Part shown: positions 15,088 through 22,317 of the stretch, in pieces
Position numbering within the stretch: the stretch's first letter is position 1
Layout: the number at the start of each line of letters is the position of its first letter
From: CAMYLR01 sp041577935
Lineage (GTDB): Bacteria; Gemmatimonadota; Gemmatimonadetes; JACCXV01; JAHWKZ01
DNA: 34,540 nt
Assembly (NCBI GenBank): GCA_041577935.1
Contig: JBFGIA010000009.1
Span: forward strand, 1 to 34,540
Reading direction: 5' to 3'
Made by a program: the position numbers and the translations under genes
The notes under the pieces: generated by a model
What the model saw: the letters and a program-made list of their open reading frames with translations, nothing else
What the model was told of the DNA's origin: nothing
Database searches by the model: none

Positions 15088-16653
15088 TTACGGCATCTGT
15101 ACGGGCATGCGGCCTGGCGCTGGCCACGTTCCACGGAGGAACTCCAGCGCAGCCCGCTGGCTCCATCGATCTTCGCCGTACGCCCATACGACTCGGGATG
15201 GGGCCCGAACCTGGGCTACGATATGTGGGTTCGAGAAAATCAACAAGACCGAGTCGCGATCCGGTCCAGTGACCGCGTTGACCGCTTCGCGGCCGAGCTC
15301 GGATAACCCGGGCCTCCCTTTAGCCGCCCGAATCGGGCTCAAGACCGCGCACACAACGGAACGATCCGAGGCCCGGCGCTGCGCAAGGGCGGTCTTTTCG
15401 CGAGTCTGCTCCCCGCCTTGGGTCGTGTCTATCACGACCATCCGATCGCCCGCCTCGGGCGCCAACCACTCCGCGAAATGCACGTCCTCGGGCTCGATCT
15501 CACCATCGAGAACGACGATCCACTGAGCACCGTCGGCCCAGTGGGGATCTGACGGTGGGTTGGCTGGACGAGCGGTAATTGCAGCCGCAGCCGTGCGGTC
15601 CGCCAAGGCGACCGGGTCGTTGGTTCGACCGGCGGGATGGTGGCGCAGAGCCCACAGCTTGAGACGCAGCAAACGGGCAGCCGCGCGTTCGCATCGCGCG
15701 CGGTCGAGCCGACCGTCGTCGATCGCCGCAACGAGCCCGCGGTGAACGGCGGTCGGATCGGGCGGATAGAGCAGCCAGTCGACGCCTGCTTCGAGCGCCT
15801 GCTCGGCCGCTCGTTCGGGCGTACCGCCCGCCACCGCTCCCATCATGAGCGCGTCCGAGCAGATCACGCCATCGAATCCCCACTCGCGCTTTAAAAGCTC
15901 GTTGACTGCTATCGAAAACGTCGCCGGTCGCGTTTGACCGTCCGGCTCGAGCGCCGGAAACGCGACGTGCGTTGTCATCACGATCCGCGCCCCGGCTCGC
16001 AGCCCGGCCCGAAACACCACCCAATCGCTGGTCTCGAGCTCGTCGCGCGTGGCGTGAACGACGGGAAGCGTATGATGGCTGTCGGTCGTCGTCCGGCCGT
16101 GGCCCGGGAAATGCTTGACCGCCGCCGCCACACCGGCCGACTGAATCCCTTCCACCGTGGCCGCCACGATCGGCGCGACTCGTACGGGGTCATCACCGGC
16201 CGCGCGCGTGCCCACGATCGGGTTCTTGGGCTCGATCGCCAGATCGGCCACCGGCGCAAAATCGACGTGAAATCCGTGCGCCCGAAGCTCAGTTCCGATC
16301 GCCGCGCCAACCCCTTCGGCCAACCTCACGTCATCCGTGGCACCGAGCGCCATGAGCGGTGGGAAAACGGTGCCATCGCCGGGAAACTGCTGGCCAATCC
16401 CGCGCTCAAAGTCACCGGTCAGGAGCAGCGGCACCTTGGACCTCCGCTGCGCTTCGGTCAGCAGCTCGGTGACCGCCTCGAGTTGTCCGCCAAAGACGAT
16501 CACCGCGCCCCAGCCGCACAACTCGAGGTCCGCTAAGAAACGATCACGCCGTTCTCGATCACCGTCGTAGTCACGCAGCGAGACGCAGATCAGCTGACCG
16601 ACGAGCACCTCGGCCGACAGCTCGGTTGGGGCAGGAAGGGAGAGCGTGTTCAC
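15088..16653 (-). CDS. nagZ: Beta-N-acetylhexosaminidase, glycoside hydrolase family 3
   Basis: A 521-aa GH3 enzyme that removes GlcNAc from GlcNAc-anhydroMurNAc (peptides). The family signature KHFPGHGRTTTDSHHTLP starts at K180 and supplies the His of the Asp-His dyad used by NagZ-type enzymes. GFDGVICSDALMMGAV carries the likely nucleophilic Asp. No signal peptide is visible, so it should act in the cytoplasm on imported disaccharide. It is longer than minimal proteobacterial NagZ (about 340 aa), with a C-terminal domain of about 170 aa like the two-domain forms. Its start overlaps the anmK stop by 4 bp (16650-16653). With anmK and murQ nearby, the recycling role is well supported. Confidence 0.92.
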   Translation of the reverse strand: MNTLSLPAPTELSAEVLVGQLICVSLRDYDGDRERRDRFLADLELCGWGAVIVFGGQLEAVTELLTEAQRRSKVPLLLTGDFERGIGQQFPGDGTVFPPLMALGATDDVRLAEGVGAAIGTELRAHGFHVDFAPVADLAIEPKNPIVGTRAAGDDPVRVAPIVAATVEGIQSAGVAAAVKHFPGHGRTTTDSHHTLPVVHATRDELETSDWVVFRAGLRAGARIVMTTHVAFPALEPDGQTRPATFSIAVNELLKREWGFDGVICSDALMMGAVAGGTPERAAEQALEAGVDWLLYPPDPTAVHRGLVAAIDDGRLDRARCERAAARLLRLKLWALRHHPAGRTNDPVALADRTAAAAITARPANPPSDPHWADGAQWIVVLDGEIEPEDVHFAEWLAPEAGDRMVVIDTTQGGEQTREKTALAQRRASDRSVVCAVLSPIRAAKGRPGLSELGREAVNAVTGPDRDSVLLIFSNPHIVAQVRAPSRVVWAYGEDRWSQRAALEFLRGTWPAPGRMPVQMP

Positions 16654-17846
16654 GCGTCTGTCATCGGGGGGAGCGTCAGCTTGCCGCAGCGCACCGCGTG
16701 TTTGGCCCCGGTTGCCGACGGGAGATTGACCGCTCGTCCGAGCGCGCTTTCATAAGCCAGGATCGCGAACGCGATCGCCTCCTTGAGGTCGCCGTCCATG
16801 CCGCACTCTTCGATCGCGACCACCGGGCGCGGCCGGCAGCGCTCGGCCAGCCCAGCCATGAGCGCGCTGTTTTTGCGACCGCCACCGGACACGAGAATGG
16901 TGGCGTCTTCCGGCACCGGCGCTGTACCTGCCGCGCCGTCGAGTGCGGCCCCCACGCTTTCGACGGTCAACGCCGCGGCGGTCGCCATGCGGTCGTCTAT
17001 CTCGTCCGCTGAGAGGTTTTCCAGCGGCGCGAAGTGACGTTCGACAAACGGTGCGCCAAACGCTTCACGTCCGGTCGACTTCGGCGCCGGTCGTGAGAAA
17101 TAGGCGTCGCCCAGCGCGGCTTGGAGCCGACCCGCGTCGACCGTTCCACGGCTCGCCGCGGCCCCGTTCTCGTCGCGTTCGGAATCAAGTAGCCGCCGCG
17201 CGAGTCCATCCAGCACCATGTTGCCAGGCCCGGTATCGAACGCAACCACCTCGCCGCGCTCGGCGCCGGGTGGTAGCACCGTCAGGTTCGCGATTCCACC
17301 AAGGTTCAAACACACCATCCAGCGATCGGGATGCGTAAACAAGAGCCAGTCGATGTACGGCACGAGCGGCGCACCTTGACCACCGGCAGCGACATCCGCG
17401 GTTCGAAAGTCCGACCACACCGGGCACCCGGTGCGCTGGGCGATCTCGGCTGGCTCGCCTATCTGGAGCGTGGCCCCCACACCGCCGAGTGCGCCGTTCG
17501 GATCGTGCCACACCGTTTGCCCGTGGCTCCCGATCAAGACGATCTCGCCGAGCGACACGCGAGCCTGCGCCGCCGCCGCGATCGCGGCTTCGGCGAACGC
17601 AGCGCCGACTTCGATGGTCAGGCGAGCGACATCCGACACGGTCAACGTCTCCGGCGCGCGCAGTGCATCGGCGAGAGAACCCGGGTACGACGCGACCGCG
17701 GAGCCCAACAACTCCCACTCGAGCGACTGATCGGGCGGATGGCTCAGCCGCACACACGCCGCATCGACGCCGTCGGCCGATGTTCCCGACATCAGACCGA
17801 TGACAACGACTCTGTCGGTCGGTGTTAAATCCGTGAAGGCCCGCAT
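16650..17846 (-). CDS. anmK: Anhydro-N-acetylmuramic acid kinase
   Basis: A 398-aa kinase that hydrolyses the 1,6-anhydro bond of anhydroMurNAc and phosphorylates it to MurNAc-6-phosphate with ATP. The hallmark MSGTSADGVDAA lies near residue 20, followed by GSHGQTVWHDP, GGQGAPLVPYID, NLGGIANLT, FDTGPGNMVLDGL and, near the C-terminus, ILVSGGGRKNSALMAGL. Length is normal for the family (about 370-400). It is the first gene of the - strand recycling operon and overlaps nagZ by 4 bp. Its product is the substrate of MurQ, encoded 3 kb away. It diverges from the GGCT-like gene with 52 bp between starts, so the promoters must be close together. Confidence 0.95.
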   Translation of the reverse strand: MRAFTDLTPTDRVVVIGLMSGTSADGVDAACVRLSHPPDQSLEWELLGSAVASYPGSLADALRAPETLTVSDVARLTIEVGAAFAEAAIAAAAQARVSLGEIVLIGSHGQTVWHDPNGALGGVGATLQIGEPAEIAQRTGCPVWSDFRTADVAAGGQGAPLVPYIDWLLFTHPDRWMVCLNLGGIANLTVLPPGAERGEVVAFDTGPGNMVLDGLARRLLDSERDENGAAASRGTVDAGRLQAALGDAYFSRPAPKSTGREAFGAPFVERHFAPLENLSADEIDDRMATAAALTVESVGAALDGAAGTAPVPEDATILVSGGGRKNSALMAGLAERCRPRPVVAIEECGMDGDLKEAIAFAILAYESALGRAVNLPSATGAKHAVRCGKLTLPPMTDA

Positions 17847-17898
17847 TTCGACAAGGTAGGGGCCTGCGCACCGGCAGGACAGACGCGATCTTCCAGCT

Positions 17899-18381
17899 GT
17901 GGGGATCGATCGTATCTTGCGCTCGGAGTCGGTGCGCGAGCTGGAGTTCCTTCTCGCTCGGCGTAACGATCTCGCGCGCTCACCACTCGACTCAACCGCG
18001 ATCCGCGCCGAGGCCGAAGTTCTCGATCATGCGATCGAAGCGATCTTCGGCGTCTCGAGACGACTCGCCGTTTACGGCAGCCTGGCACCCGGTAAGGCGA
18101 ATCAGCACGTGCTATCCAATCTCAGCGGCGAGTGGTTTGACGTTATCGTCCGCGGACGGTTGATCGATGCCGGTTGGGGATCGGATCTCGGCTACCCCGC
18201 GCTGCGCTGGGACCCCAACGGCGACGACGTTCCTGCGAAACTGTTCGTATCTACTCATTTGCGAAACCACTGGGACCGCATCGATGGGTTCGAGGGCGAC
18301 CATTATCGGCGCGACCTGGTCACCGTACACCATCCGGGCGGCGAGACGTCTGTAGCCAACGCCTATGTTGTTCGGGTATAA
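17899..18381 (+). CDS. Gamma-glutamylcyclotransferase-like (GGCT/AIG2-like) protein
   Basis: A 160-aa cytoplasmic protein. The GGCT-like fold is indicated by LAVYGSLAPG (the YGSLxxG motif that binds the gamma-glutamyl group), then VRGRLIDAGWG, YPALRWD, LFVSTHLRNHWDRIDGFEGDHYRRDLVTV and a final ANAYVV strand. The Glu that acts as general base in true cyclotransferases may be the one in GFEGDHYRR. An N-terminal helical stretch of about 55 residues precedes the domain. The frame starts at GTG 17899. The gene diverges from anmK and is followed by a lipoprotein gene whose -10 overlaps its stop codon. Its substrate is unknown. Confidence 0.75.
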   Translation: MGIDRILRSESVRELEFLLARRNDLARSPLDSTAIRAEAEVLDHAIEAIFGVSRRLAVYGSLAPGKANQHVLSNLSGEWFDVIVRGRLIDAGWGSDLGYPALRWDPNGDDVPAKLFVSTHLRNHWDRIDGFEGDHYRRDLVTVHHPGGETSVANAYVVRV

Positions 18382-18382
18382 T
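18377..18382 (+). promoter_or_regulatory. Consensus -10 box for the Cys/His-repeat lipoprotein gene
   Basis: A perfect TATAAT overlaps the stop codon of the GGCT-like gene, 82 bp before ATG 18464. No clear -35 is seen at 17 bp (AGCCAA), so the promoter may need an activator or another sigma contact. Confidence 0.45.
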
Positions 18383-18444
18383 TACTACCCCCGGTCGGCA
18401 CCGTTTTCTCACCAATCAGGCCCGATGCTGACAAAGCGAATCGT

Positions 18445-18462
18445 CTATCCATGGAGGGATAG
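18445..18462 (+). promoter_or_regulatory. SD-containing hairpin at the lipoprotein start
   Basis: CTATCC (18445-18450) pairs perfectly with GGATAG (18457-18462), leaving ATGGAG in the loop. The Shine-Dalgarno GGAGG (18453-18457) spans loop and stem, directly ahead of ATG 18464. It could adjust translation. Confidence 0.45.
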
Positions 18463-18463
18463 G

Positions 18464-19378
18464 ATGGAAACGTGGTTACGTCGGGCGATGTTTCTTCCCC
18501 TGGTCGCCTTCTCAGTCGCCGCTTGTTCTGACGACGGACCGAGCGGCCCCCAGGTGCCAGCGGGATCAAGCGGCATCTCCGGTCAACTCACCGCTAGCGC
18601 CGCGGCGCTTGGCGCCGCGCTAGCTCTAGCCGACGGCGACGACGATTTCTTCGTCGGTACGGCCACGCTCGCCAACGTCTCGGTGGAGATCACCGACGGC
18701 GACGGCGCCGTCGTTTTTTCAACCGACACCGATGGCGAGGGGAGATTCACGAGCGACCTGTCGCCCGGGACCTACACCATAGTGGTGACGCTCGATGACG
18801 GGAGCGAGTTCTCGTTCGTTATCGAAGTCGCCGAAGGCGAGATGTTGTTCGTCCGCGGCAAGATCGACGTCAATCCGAGTGGCAAGCTCAAGATCAACCT
18901 CAAGATCTTCCGCGATCAAGACGGCGACGGCCAGGCTGACGACAGCTTCAAGATCCGCATCACCGGTCGCGAGGCGGGTCAACCGTCGAGTGGGATAACG
19001 GACGCCGAGACCCTCGGTGCCGCCGACAAGGTGGTGGTTTGTCACGCGCCGCCCGGCAACCCCGACAACGCCCACACGATCGTTGTTGGGCCTTCCGCGC
19101 TACAGGCTCACTTGAATCATGGTGACGAGGAAGGACCGTGTGAGGGCGACATGGTCGACGGCGAGACCGATGGTGACATGGCCGACGGTGACGGCGATGG
19201 AGATGGCGACGGAGACGGCAGCGCCGAGAAAGTCCTCGTATGCCACATCCCCCCGGGGAACGCCGACAACGCCCGTACGATCTCGGTCTCACCCGACGCG
19301 CTGGACGCACATCTCGCGCACGGCGACGAGGAAGGTGAGTGTGTAGTCGATGATGGTGGCGACGGGGGTGGAACCTAG
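18464..19378 (+). CDS. Lipoprotein with two 38-residue Cys/His repeats and acidic linker
   Basis: A 304-aa lipoprotein. ATG 18464 follows GGAGG by 6 nt and gives a signal peptide ending SVAAC, then SDDGPSGPQVP. Residues about 35-185 look like a carboxypeptidase-regulatory or SdrB-like beta domain (VSVEITDGDGAVVFSTDTDG, LSPGTYTIVV), with a calcium-loop-like DQDGDGQADD. Two repeats follow, at 189-226 and 256-293, of pattern VCHxPPGNxDNAxTI...ALxAHLxHGDEEGxC, parted by a linker rich in DG pairs. Similar CHxPPGN...HGDxxGxC units occur in many secreted proteins; their role is unknown to me, though paired Cys/His suggests metal binding or disulfides. The gene is transcribed alone, between a TATAAT box and a strong terminator. 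Confidence 0.85.
   Translation: METWLRRAMFLPLVAFSVAACSDDGPSGPQVPAGSSGISGQLTASAAALGAALALADGDDDFFVGTATLANVSVEITDGDGAVVFSTDTDGEGRFTSDLSPGTYTIVVTLDDGSEFSFVIEVAEGEMLFVRGKIDVNPSGKLKINLKIFRDQDGDGQADDSFKIRITGREAGQPSSGITDAETLGAADKVVVCHAPPGNPDNAHTIVVGPSALQAHLNHGDEEGPCEGDMVDGETDGDMADGDGDGDGDGDGSAEKVLVCHIPPGNADNARTISVSPDALDAHLAHGDEEGECVVDDGGDGGGT
19028..19141 (+). repeat. Cys/His protein repeat, unit 1
   Basis: Encodes residues 189-226, beginning KVVVCHAPPGN and ending HGDEEGPC. It aligns without gaps with the unit at 19229-19342. Confidence 0.9.
19229..19342 (+). repeat. Cys/His protein repeat, unit 2
   Basis: Encodes residues 256-293, beginning KVLVCHIPPGN and ending HGDEEGEC. It has the same length (38 codons) as unit 1, with spaced substitutions, so the duplication is not very recent. 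Confidence 0.9.
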
Positions 19379-19407
19379 GCCGGGAACCCTACCAACCCAT
19401 CAGGGTA

Positions 19408-19439
19408 CGGTTACACGGCGTCATCGCCGTGATTAACCG
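19408..19439 (+). other. Long inverted repeat downstream of the lipoprotein gene
   Basis: CACGGCG (19414-19420) and CGCCGTG (19425-19431) form a perfect 7-bp stem with loop TCAT. The stem extends through GGTTA/TAACC (19409-19413, 19434-19438) with a 2-nt bulge. CCGTG (19427-19431) could instead pair with CACGG at 19446-19450. It may aid 3'-end formation. Confidence 0.5.
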
Positions 19440-19462
19440 CGGCCCCACGGTGTTGATGCTCG

Positions 19463-19492
19463 AAAAGCCCCCTCCATTCGGAGGGGGCTTTT
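19463..19492 (+). terminator. Strong intrinsic terminator
   Basis: AAAAGCCCCCTCC pairs with GGAGGGGGCTTTT around a 4-nt ATTC loop (13 bp), followed by one more T. It ends the lipoprotein transcript and separates it from the dodecin gene. The A-run on the opposite side means it could also work in reverse. Confidence 0.9.
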
Positions 19493-19592
19493 TCACATCC
19501 CGCTATTGCCGCCCGAGGCGACGATCGATACCATCCTCCGCGTACAGATTGTCGCACACCGAAATCAAGAATCTGACGCAAGGAGACATCTC

Positions 19593-19802
19593 ATGGCGGT
19601 CCACAAAGTGATCGAGGTTCTATCGCAATCGAACAAAGGGTGGGAGGAAGCCGCCCAGACAGCCGTTGACGAAGCTTCCGAGACCGTAAAGGGCATCAAG
19701 TCGATCTACATCGAAGAATTTCAGGGCATCGTCGAGAACAACAAGATCACTCAATATCGGGTGAACGCGAAGATCACCTTCGCAGTCGGCGACAACCGGT
19801 AG
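19593..19802 (+). CDS. Dodecin family flavin-binding protein
   Basis: A 69-aa protein matching dodecin throughout: MAVHKVIEVLSQSNKGWEEA, then VKGIKSIYIEEFQGIVENNKI and YRVNAKITFAVG. Dodecins form hollow dodecamers that store or buffer flavins (FMN, riboflavin or lumichrome). The tryptophan in NKGWEEA is the residue that stacks on flavin in relatives. ATG 19593 follows AAGGAG (19580-19585) by 7 nt. It lies after a strong terminator, so it has its own promoter, and 66 bp before the LOG-like gene. Length is typical for the family. Confidence 0.95.
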   Translation: MAVHKVIEVLSQSNKGWEEAAQTAVDEASETVKGIKSIYIEEFQGIVENNKITQYRVNAKITFAVGDNR

Positions 19803-19868
19803 TTCGACACCAGTTCGACGTTGAGAGCCGCCGGCCTCGGCCGGCGCTCCACGTCGCATCACACCCAG

Positions 19869-21032
19869 ATGTACATCGAAACCCGCACCCCCGCGGACCT
19901 AAGAGAACAGTGGGAGCGACAGCACTCGCTCGACGGCGTCGTCTGCCAGAACTTGGACCTGACGGGTGAGACCGAGTTTCTATTGGCGATTGACGCCAAA
20001 GGCGCGGTTTTTCTCGGGTGCCGTTTCGAACCACCCGCACTCGAGCACGTCCTTGAAACATGTGGTTTGGTTTTTCCGCGACTCAGCGAGCACCTCGATC
20101 TGCCGTTCCAGCCCTATCGCCACAGCCTTTACATGGTCTCCGAACTCATGGCGGGGTTCGATCCCAGGCGACCGGCGAGCTTTGCCGATACGATCGACGG
20201 CCAGATCTACAACCGTTTTCAGAAGTACCGCGGCAGCGATGACCAACCGACGCCGATCCTCGAAGCGCTCGCCCAACGCATCCACGACCACGCCATCGAC
20301 GACGCGTTGTACGAGTTCCTGCTTGAGCACAAGCACGTGGTCGGAATCATGGGCGGTCATCGGATGCTGCGCGGCGAGCAGGCGTACCGCGACATCGCGT
20401 GGTTGGCGCGCGAACTCACCCGCAACAATATGTTAGTCGCTACCGGTGGCGGCCCCGGAGCGATGGAGGCCGCCAACTTGGGCGCCTGGTTGGCGCCGTA
20501 CAACGATCCCGCGCTCGATGTAGCGATCAATGTGCTCTCACCGTCGCCATCGTTCGACGATGATCCCGGTGACTACATCGCCCACGGCTACAAGGTGCTC
20601 GATCGGATCGCGGGAACCAACTCGCCAAACGACTCGGCCGGCGCTCCCAGTCTCGCCGTCCCAACGTGGTTCTACGGCCACGAGCCCACCAACGTCTTCT
20701 CGACCCACATCGCCAAGTATTTCGCCAACTCGATCCGCGAAGACGGGCTGGTCGGGATCGCCACCCGTGGCATCGTGTTCGCGCCCGGGAAAGCCGGCAC
20801 AGTTCAAGAGATCTTTCAAGATGCCACCCAGAACTACTATGGCACCTGCAAGGTGATCAGCCCGATGGTGTTGTTCGGCGTCGAGTACTGGACCACAGAT
20901 TTGCCGGTCGCCAAAATCCTGGAACGGTTGGGCGAGGGGAAGACGATGGGAGAGCTGATCGCACTCGAAGACGATCCGGAGCGAATCGTCGAGTTCCTAC
21001 AGCAGCAGCCGCCGGTCGACGCGCAAGACTAG
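19869..21032 (+). CDS. LOG-like Rossmann-fold nucleotide-binding protein
   Basis: A 387-aa protein with an N-terminal module (residues about 1-60, ending DAKGAVFLGCRFE) and a Rossmann/LOG-like domain from about residue 155: VVGIMGGHRMLRG, YRDIAWLARELTRNNMLVATGGGPGAMEAANLGAW and FAPGKAGTVQEIFQDATQNYY. Classical LOG phosphoribohydrolases have PGGxGTxxE; here it is PGKAGTVQE, a variant I recall in a separate actinobacterial-type group. It may act on a nucleotide monophosphate, but activity is unproven. ATG 19869 lacks an SD; a TTG at 19821 is in frame. The 3' end overlaps murQ tail-to-tail by 4 bp. Sharing the strand with dodecin may mean co-transcription. Confidence 0.8.
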   Translation: MYIETRTPADLREQWERQHSLDGVVCQNLDLTGETEFLLAIDAKGAVFLGCRFEPPALEHVLETCGLVFPRLSEHLDLPFQPYRHSLYMVSELMAGFDPRRPASFADTIDGQIYNRFQKYRGSDDQPTPILEALAQRIHDHAIDDALYEFLLEHKHVVGIMGGHRMLRGEQAYRDIAWLARELTRNNMLVATGGGPGAMEAANLGAWLAPYNDPALDVAINVLSPSPSFDDDPGDYIAHGYKVLDRIAGTNSPNDSAGAPSLAVPTWFYGHEPTNVFSTHIAKYFANSIREDGLVGIATRGIVFAPGKAGTVQEIFQDATQNYYGTCKVISPMVLFGVEYWTTDLPVAKILERLGEGKTMGELIALEDDPERIVEFLQQQPPVDAQD

Positions 21033-21931
21033 CCCCACACCTTCCGCAAAAACCCGCCGGCTCCTTCGAGCATCTCTTCCGCCGTTGTACGGTCGACTTG
21101 TCTTCGGTGCATGACGAGCGCTGTCTTGACCCGACCGTCGGCCGATGCAAGCAACTTTCCCGCGTCCTCGTACGACACATCGAGAAGCGTGCGCAGAATC
21201 CGTCGACCACGATCCTCGAGCTTGGCCGACGTCACTCGCAGATCGACCATCAAGTTTCCGTAGGTTTTGCCGAGCCGCACCATCGCTGCAGTGGTGATCA
21301 TGTTGAGCACCATCTTGGTCGCGGTTCCCGCCTTCATGCGAGTCGAGCCGGCGATCACCTCGGCTCCGGTGAGTGGCGCGATCACGACATCGACCTGATC
21401 GGCGATCGGGATTTCATCGGGCGGGATCGAAGTCACGAAGATCGTCTTGGCTCCGCGGTTGATCGATTCCTGGAGCCCACCGATCACGAACGGCGTCGTC
21501 GAACCGGCCGCGATGCCGACCACGACATCATCTCCGTCGACCGAGCGGCCCGCGATCGCATGCGCGCCATCGCTCTCGGAGTCCTCTGCCCCCTCGACCG
21601 ACCGCACCAGCGCGGCTTCCCCACCGGCCATGATCGCCTGCACGCGATCGGGGTCAAACCCAAACGTCGGCGGACATTCGGCCGCATCGAGCGTCCCCAG
21701 ACGACCGCTCGTGCCGGCGCCGATGTAGACAAGCCGACCACCGCTTCGGAACGCCGTCACCACCAGCTCGACCGCGCGCGCGACTGGGTCCAGCACCTCG
21801 CCAACCGCCTCCAGGGCGCGGTGGTCCTCGGCATGGATTAGGTCGAGAATCGCCGGCACATCGAGCGTATCGATGTCGGCGGTTCGGGGATTGATCCTCT
21901 CAGTGAGAAGGTGAGACCGATCGCGACTCAA
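21029..21931 (-). CDS. murQ: N-acetylmuramic acid 6-phosphate etherase
   Basis: A 300-aa SIS-domain lyase that cleaves the lactyl ether of MurNAc-6-phosphate to give GlcNAc-6-phosphate and D-lactate. The family signature IGAGTSGRLGTLDAAECPPT near residue 70 includes the catalytic Glu. VGIAAGSTTPFVIGGL and the IAGSTRMKAGTATKMVLNMI block are also typical. Length is standard (about 300). Its start overlaps the stop of a small lipoprotein gene by 4 bp, so it is the third gene of a CBS-like/lipoprotein/murQ operon. Functionally it completes the anmK-nagZ pathway encoded 3-6 kb away on the same strand. Confidence 0.96.
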   Translation of the reverse strand: MSRDRSHLLTERINPRTADIDTLDVPAILDLIHAEDHRALEAVGEVLDPVARAVELVVTAFRSGGRLVYIGAGTSGRLGTLDAAECPPTFGFDPDRVQAIMAGGEAALVRSVEGAEDSESDGAHAIAGRSVDGDDVVVGIAAGSTTPFVIGGLQESINRGAKTIFVTSIPPDEIPIADQVDVVIAPLTGAEVIAGSTRMKAGTATKMVLNMITTAAMVRLGKTYGNLMVDLRVTSAKLEDRGRRILRTLLDVSYEDAGKLLASADGRVKTALVMHRRQVDRTTAEEMLEGAGGFLRKVWG

Positions 21932-22317
21932 GGAAAATCGAGTACGTCGACTGCAACCGTCTTGGCGACCGACAGCGCCGGCGTGCCTGAGTCGGTCACC
22001 GTAACGCGAACCAGCGGGTCCATTCGGAAGGTTACCGGCATAGCTACCTGACGATCGCTCTCGTCAAACAGTTGAAACAATCCCTCGCGCTTGAAACTCT
22101 GGCCCACGTTCTTCTTCTCGATCTCGACGTGCAGCGGAAAGACAACTCCGCGGGCCCGGGTTATCGTGACCACGACGTCGATCTTCGACTTGGTCGGCAG
22201 CTCGACGGGTGCCGAGAGATTGAAGTCGATCCCCGGTCCACGTGGACCGCTTGGATCGCTCCCGCACCCCGCAAAGAAGAACATGCCAAGTACGGCGAGG
22301 CCGATTGTCGCTCTCAT
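21928..22317 (-). CDS. Small lipoprotein of unknown function
   Basis: A 129-aa lipoprotein with signal peptide MRATIGLAVLGMFFFAGC (lipobox FAGC, Cys 18), followed by the tether GSDPSGPRGPG. The mature part looks like one beta-sandwich (IDFNLSAPVELPTKSKIDVVVTITRARGVVFPLHVEIEKK, VRVTVTDSG); I do not recognise the family. It overlaps the upstream cystathionine beta-synthase-like gene and the downstream murQ by 4 bp each, so all three should be translationally coupled. Placement of an envelope lipoprotein between two cytoplasmic enzymes is odd; a link to cell-wall metabolism is only inference. Confidence 0.8.
   Translation of the reverse strand: MRATIGLAVLGMFFFAGCGSDPSGPRGPGIDFNLSAPVELPTKSKIDVVVTITRARGVVFPLHVEIEKKNVGQSFKREGLFQLFDESDRQVAMPVTFRMDPLVRVTVTDSGTPALSVAKTVAVDVLDFP

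Noticed and set aside
15041..15187. Longer N-terminus for the lytic transglycosylase
   Set aside because: It would overlap nagZ by 100 bp and place about 49 residues ahead of a good signal peptide.
19178..19226. GAC/GGC-rich stretch as a tandem DNA repeat or mobile remnant
   Set aside because: It is simply the coding of a DG-rich protein linker with mixed codons.
20666..21841. A 391-codon + strand frame across the LOG-like gene and murQ
   Set aside because: It overlaps two convincing genes and shows only Arg/His-rich sequence.
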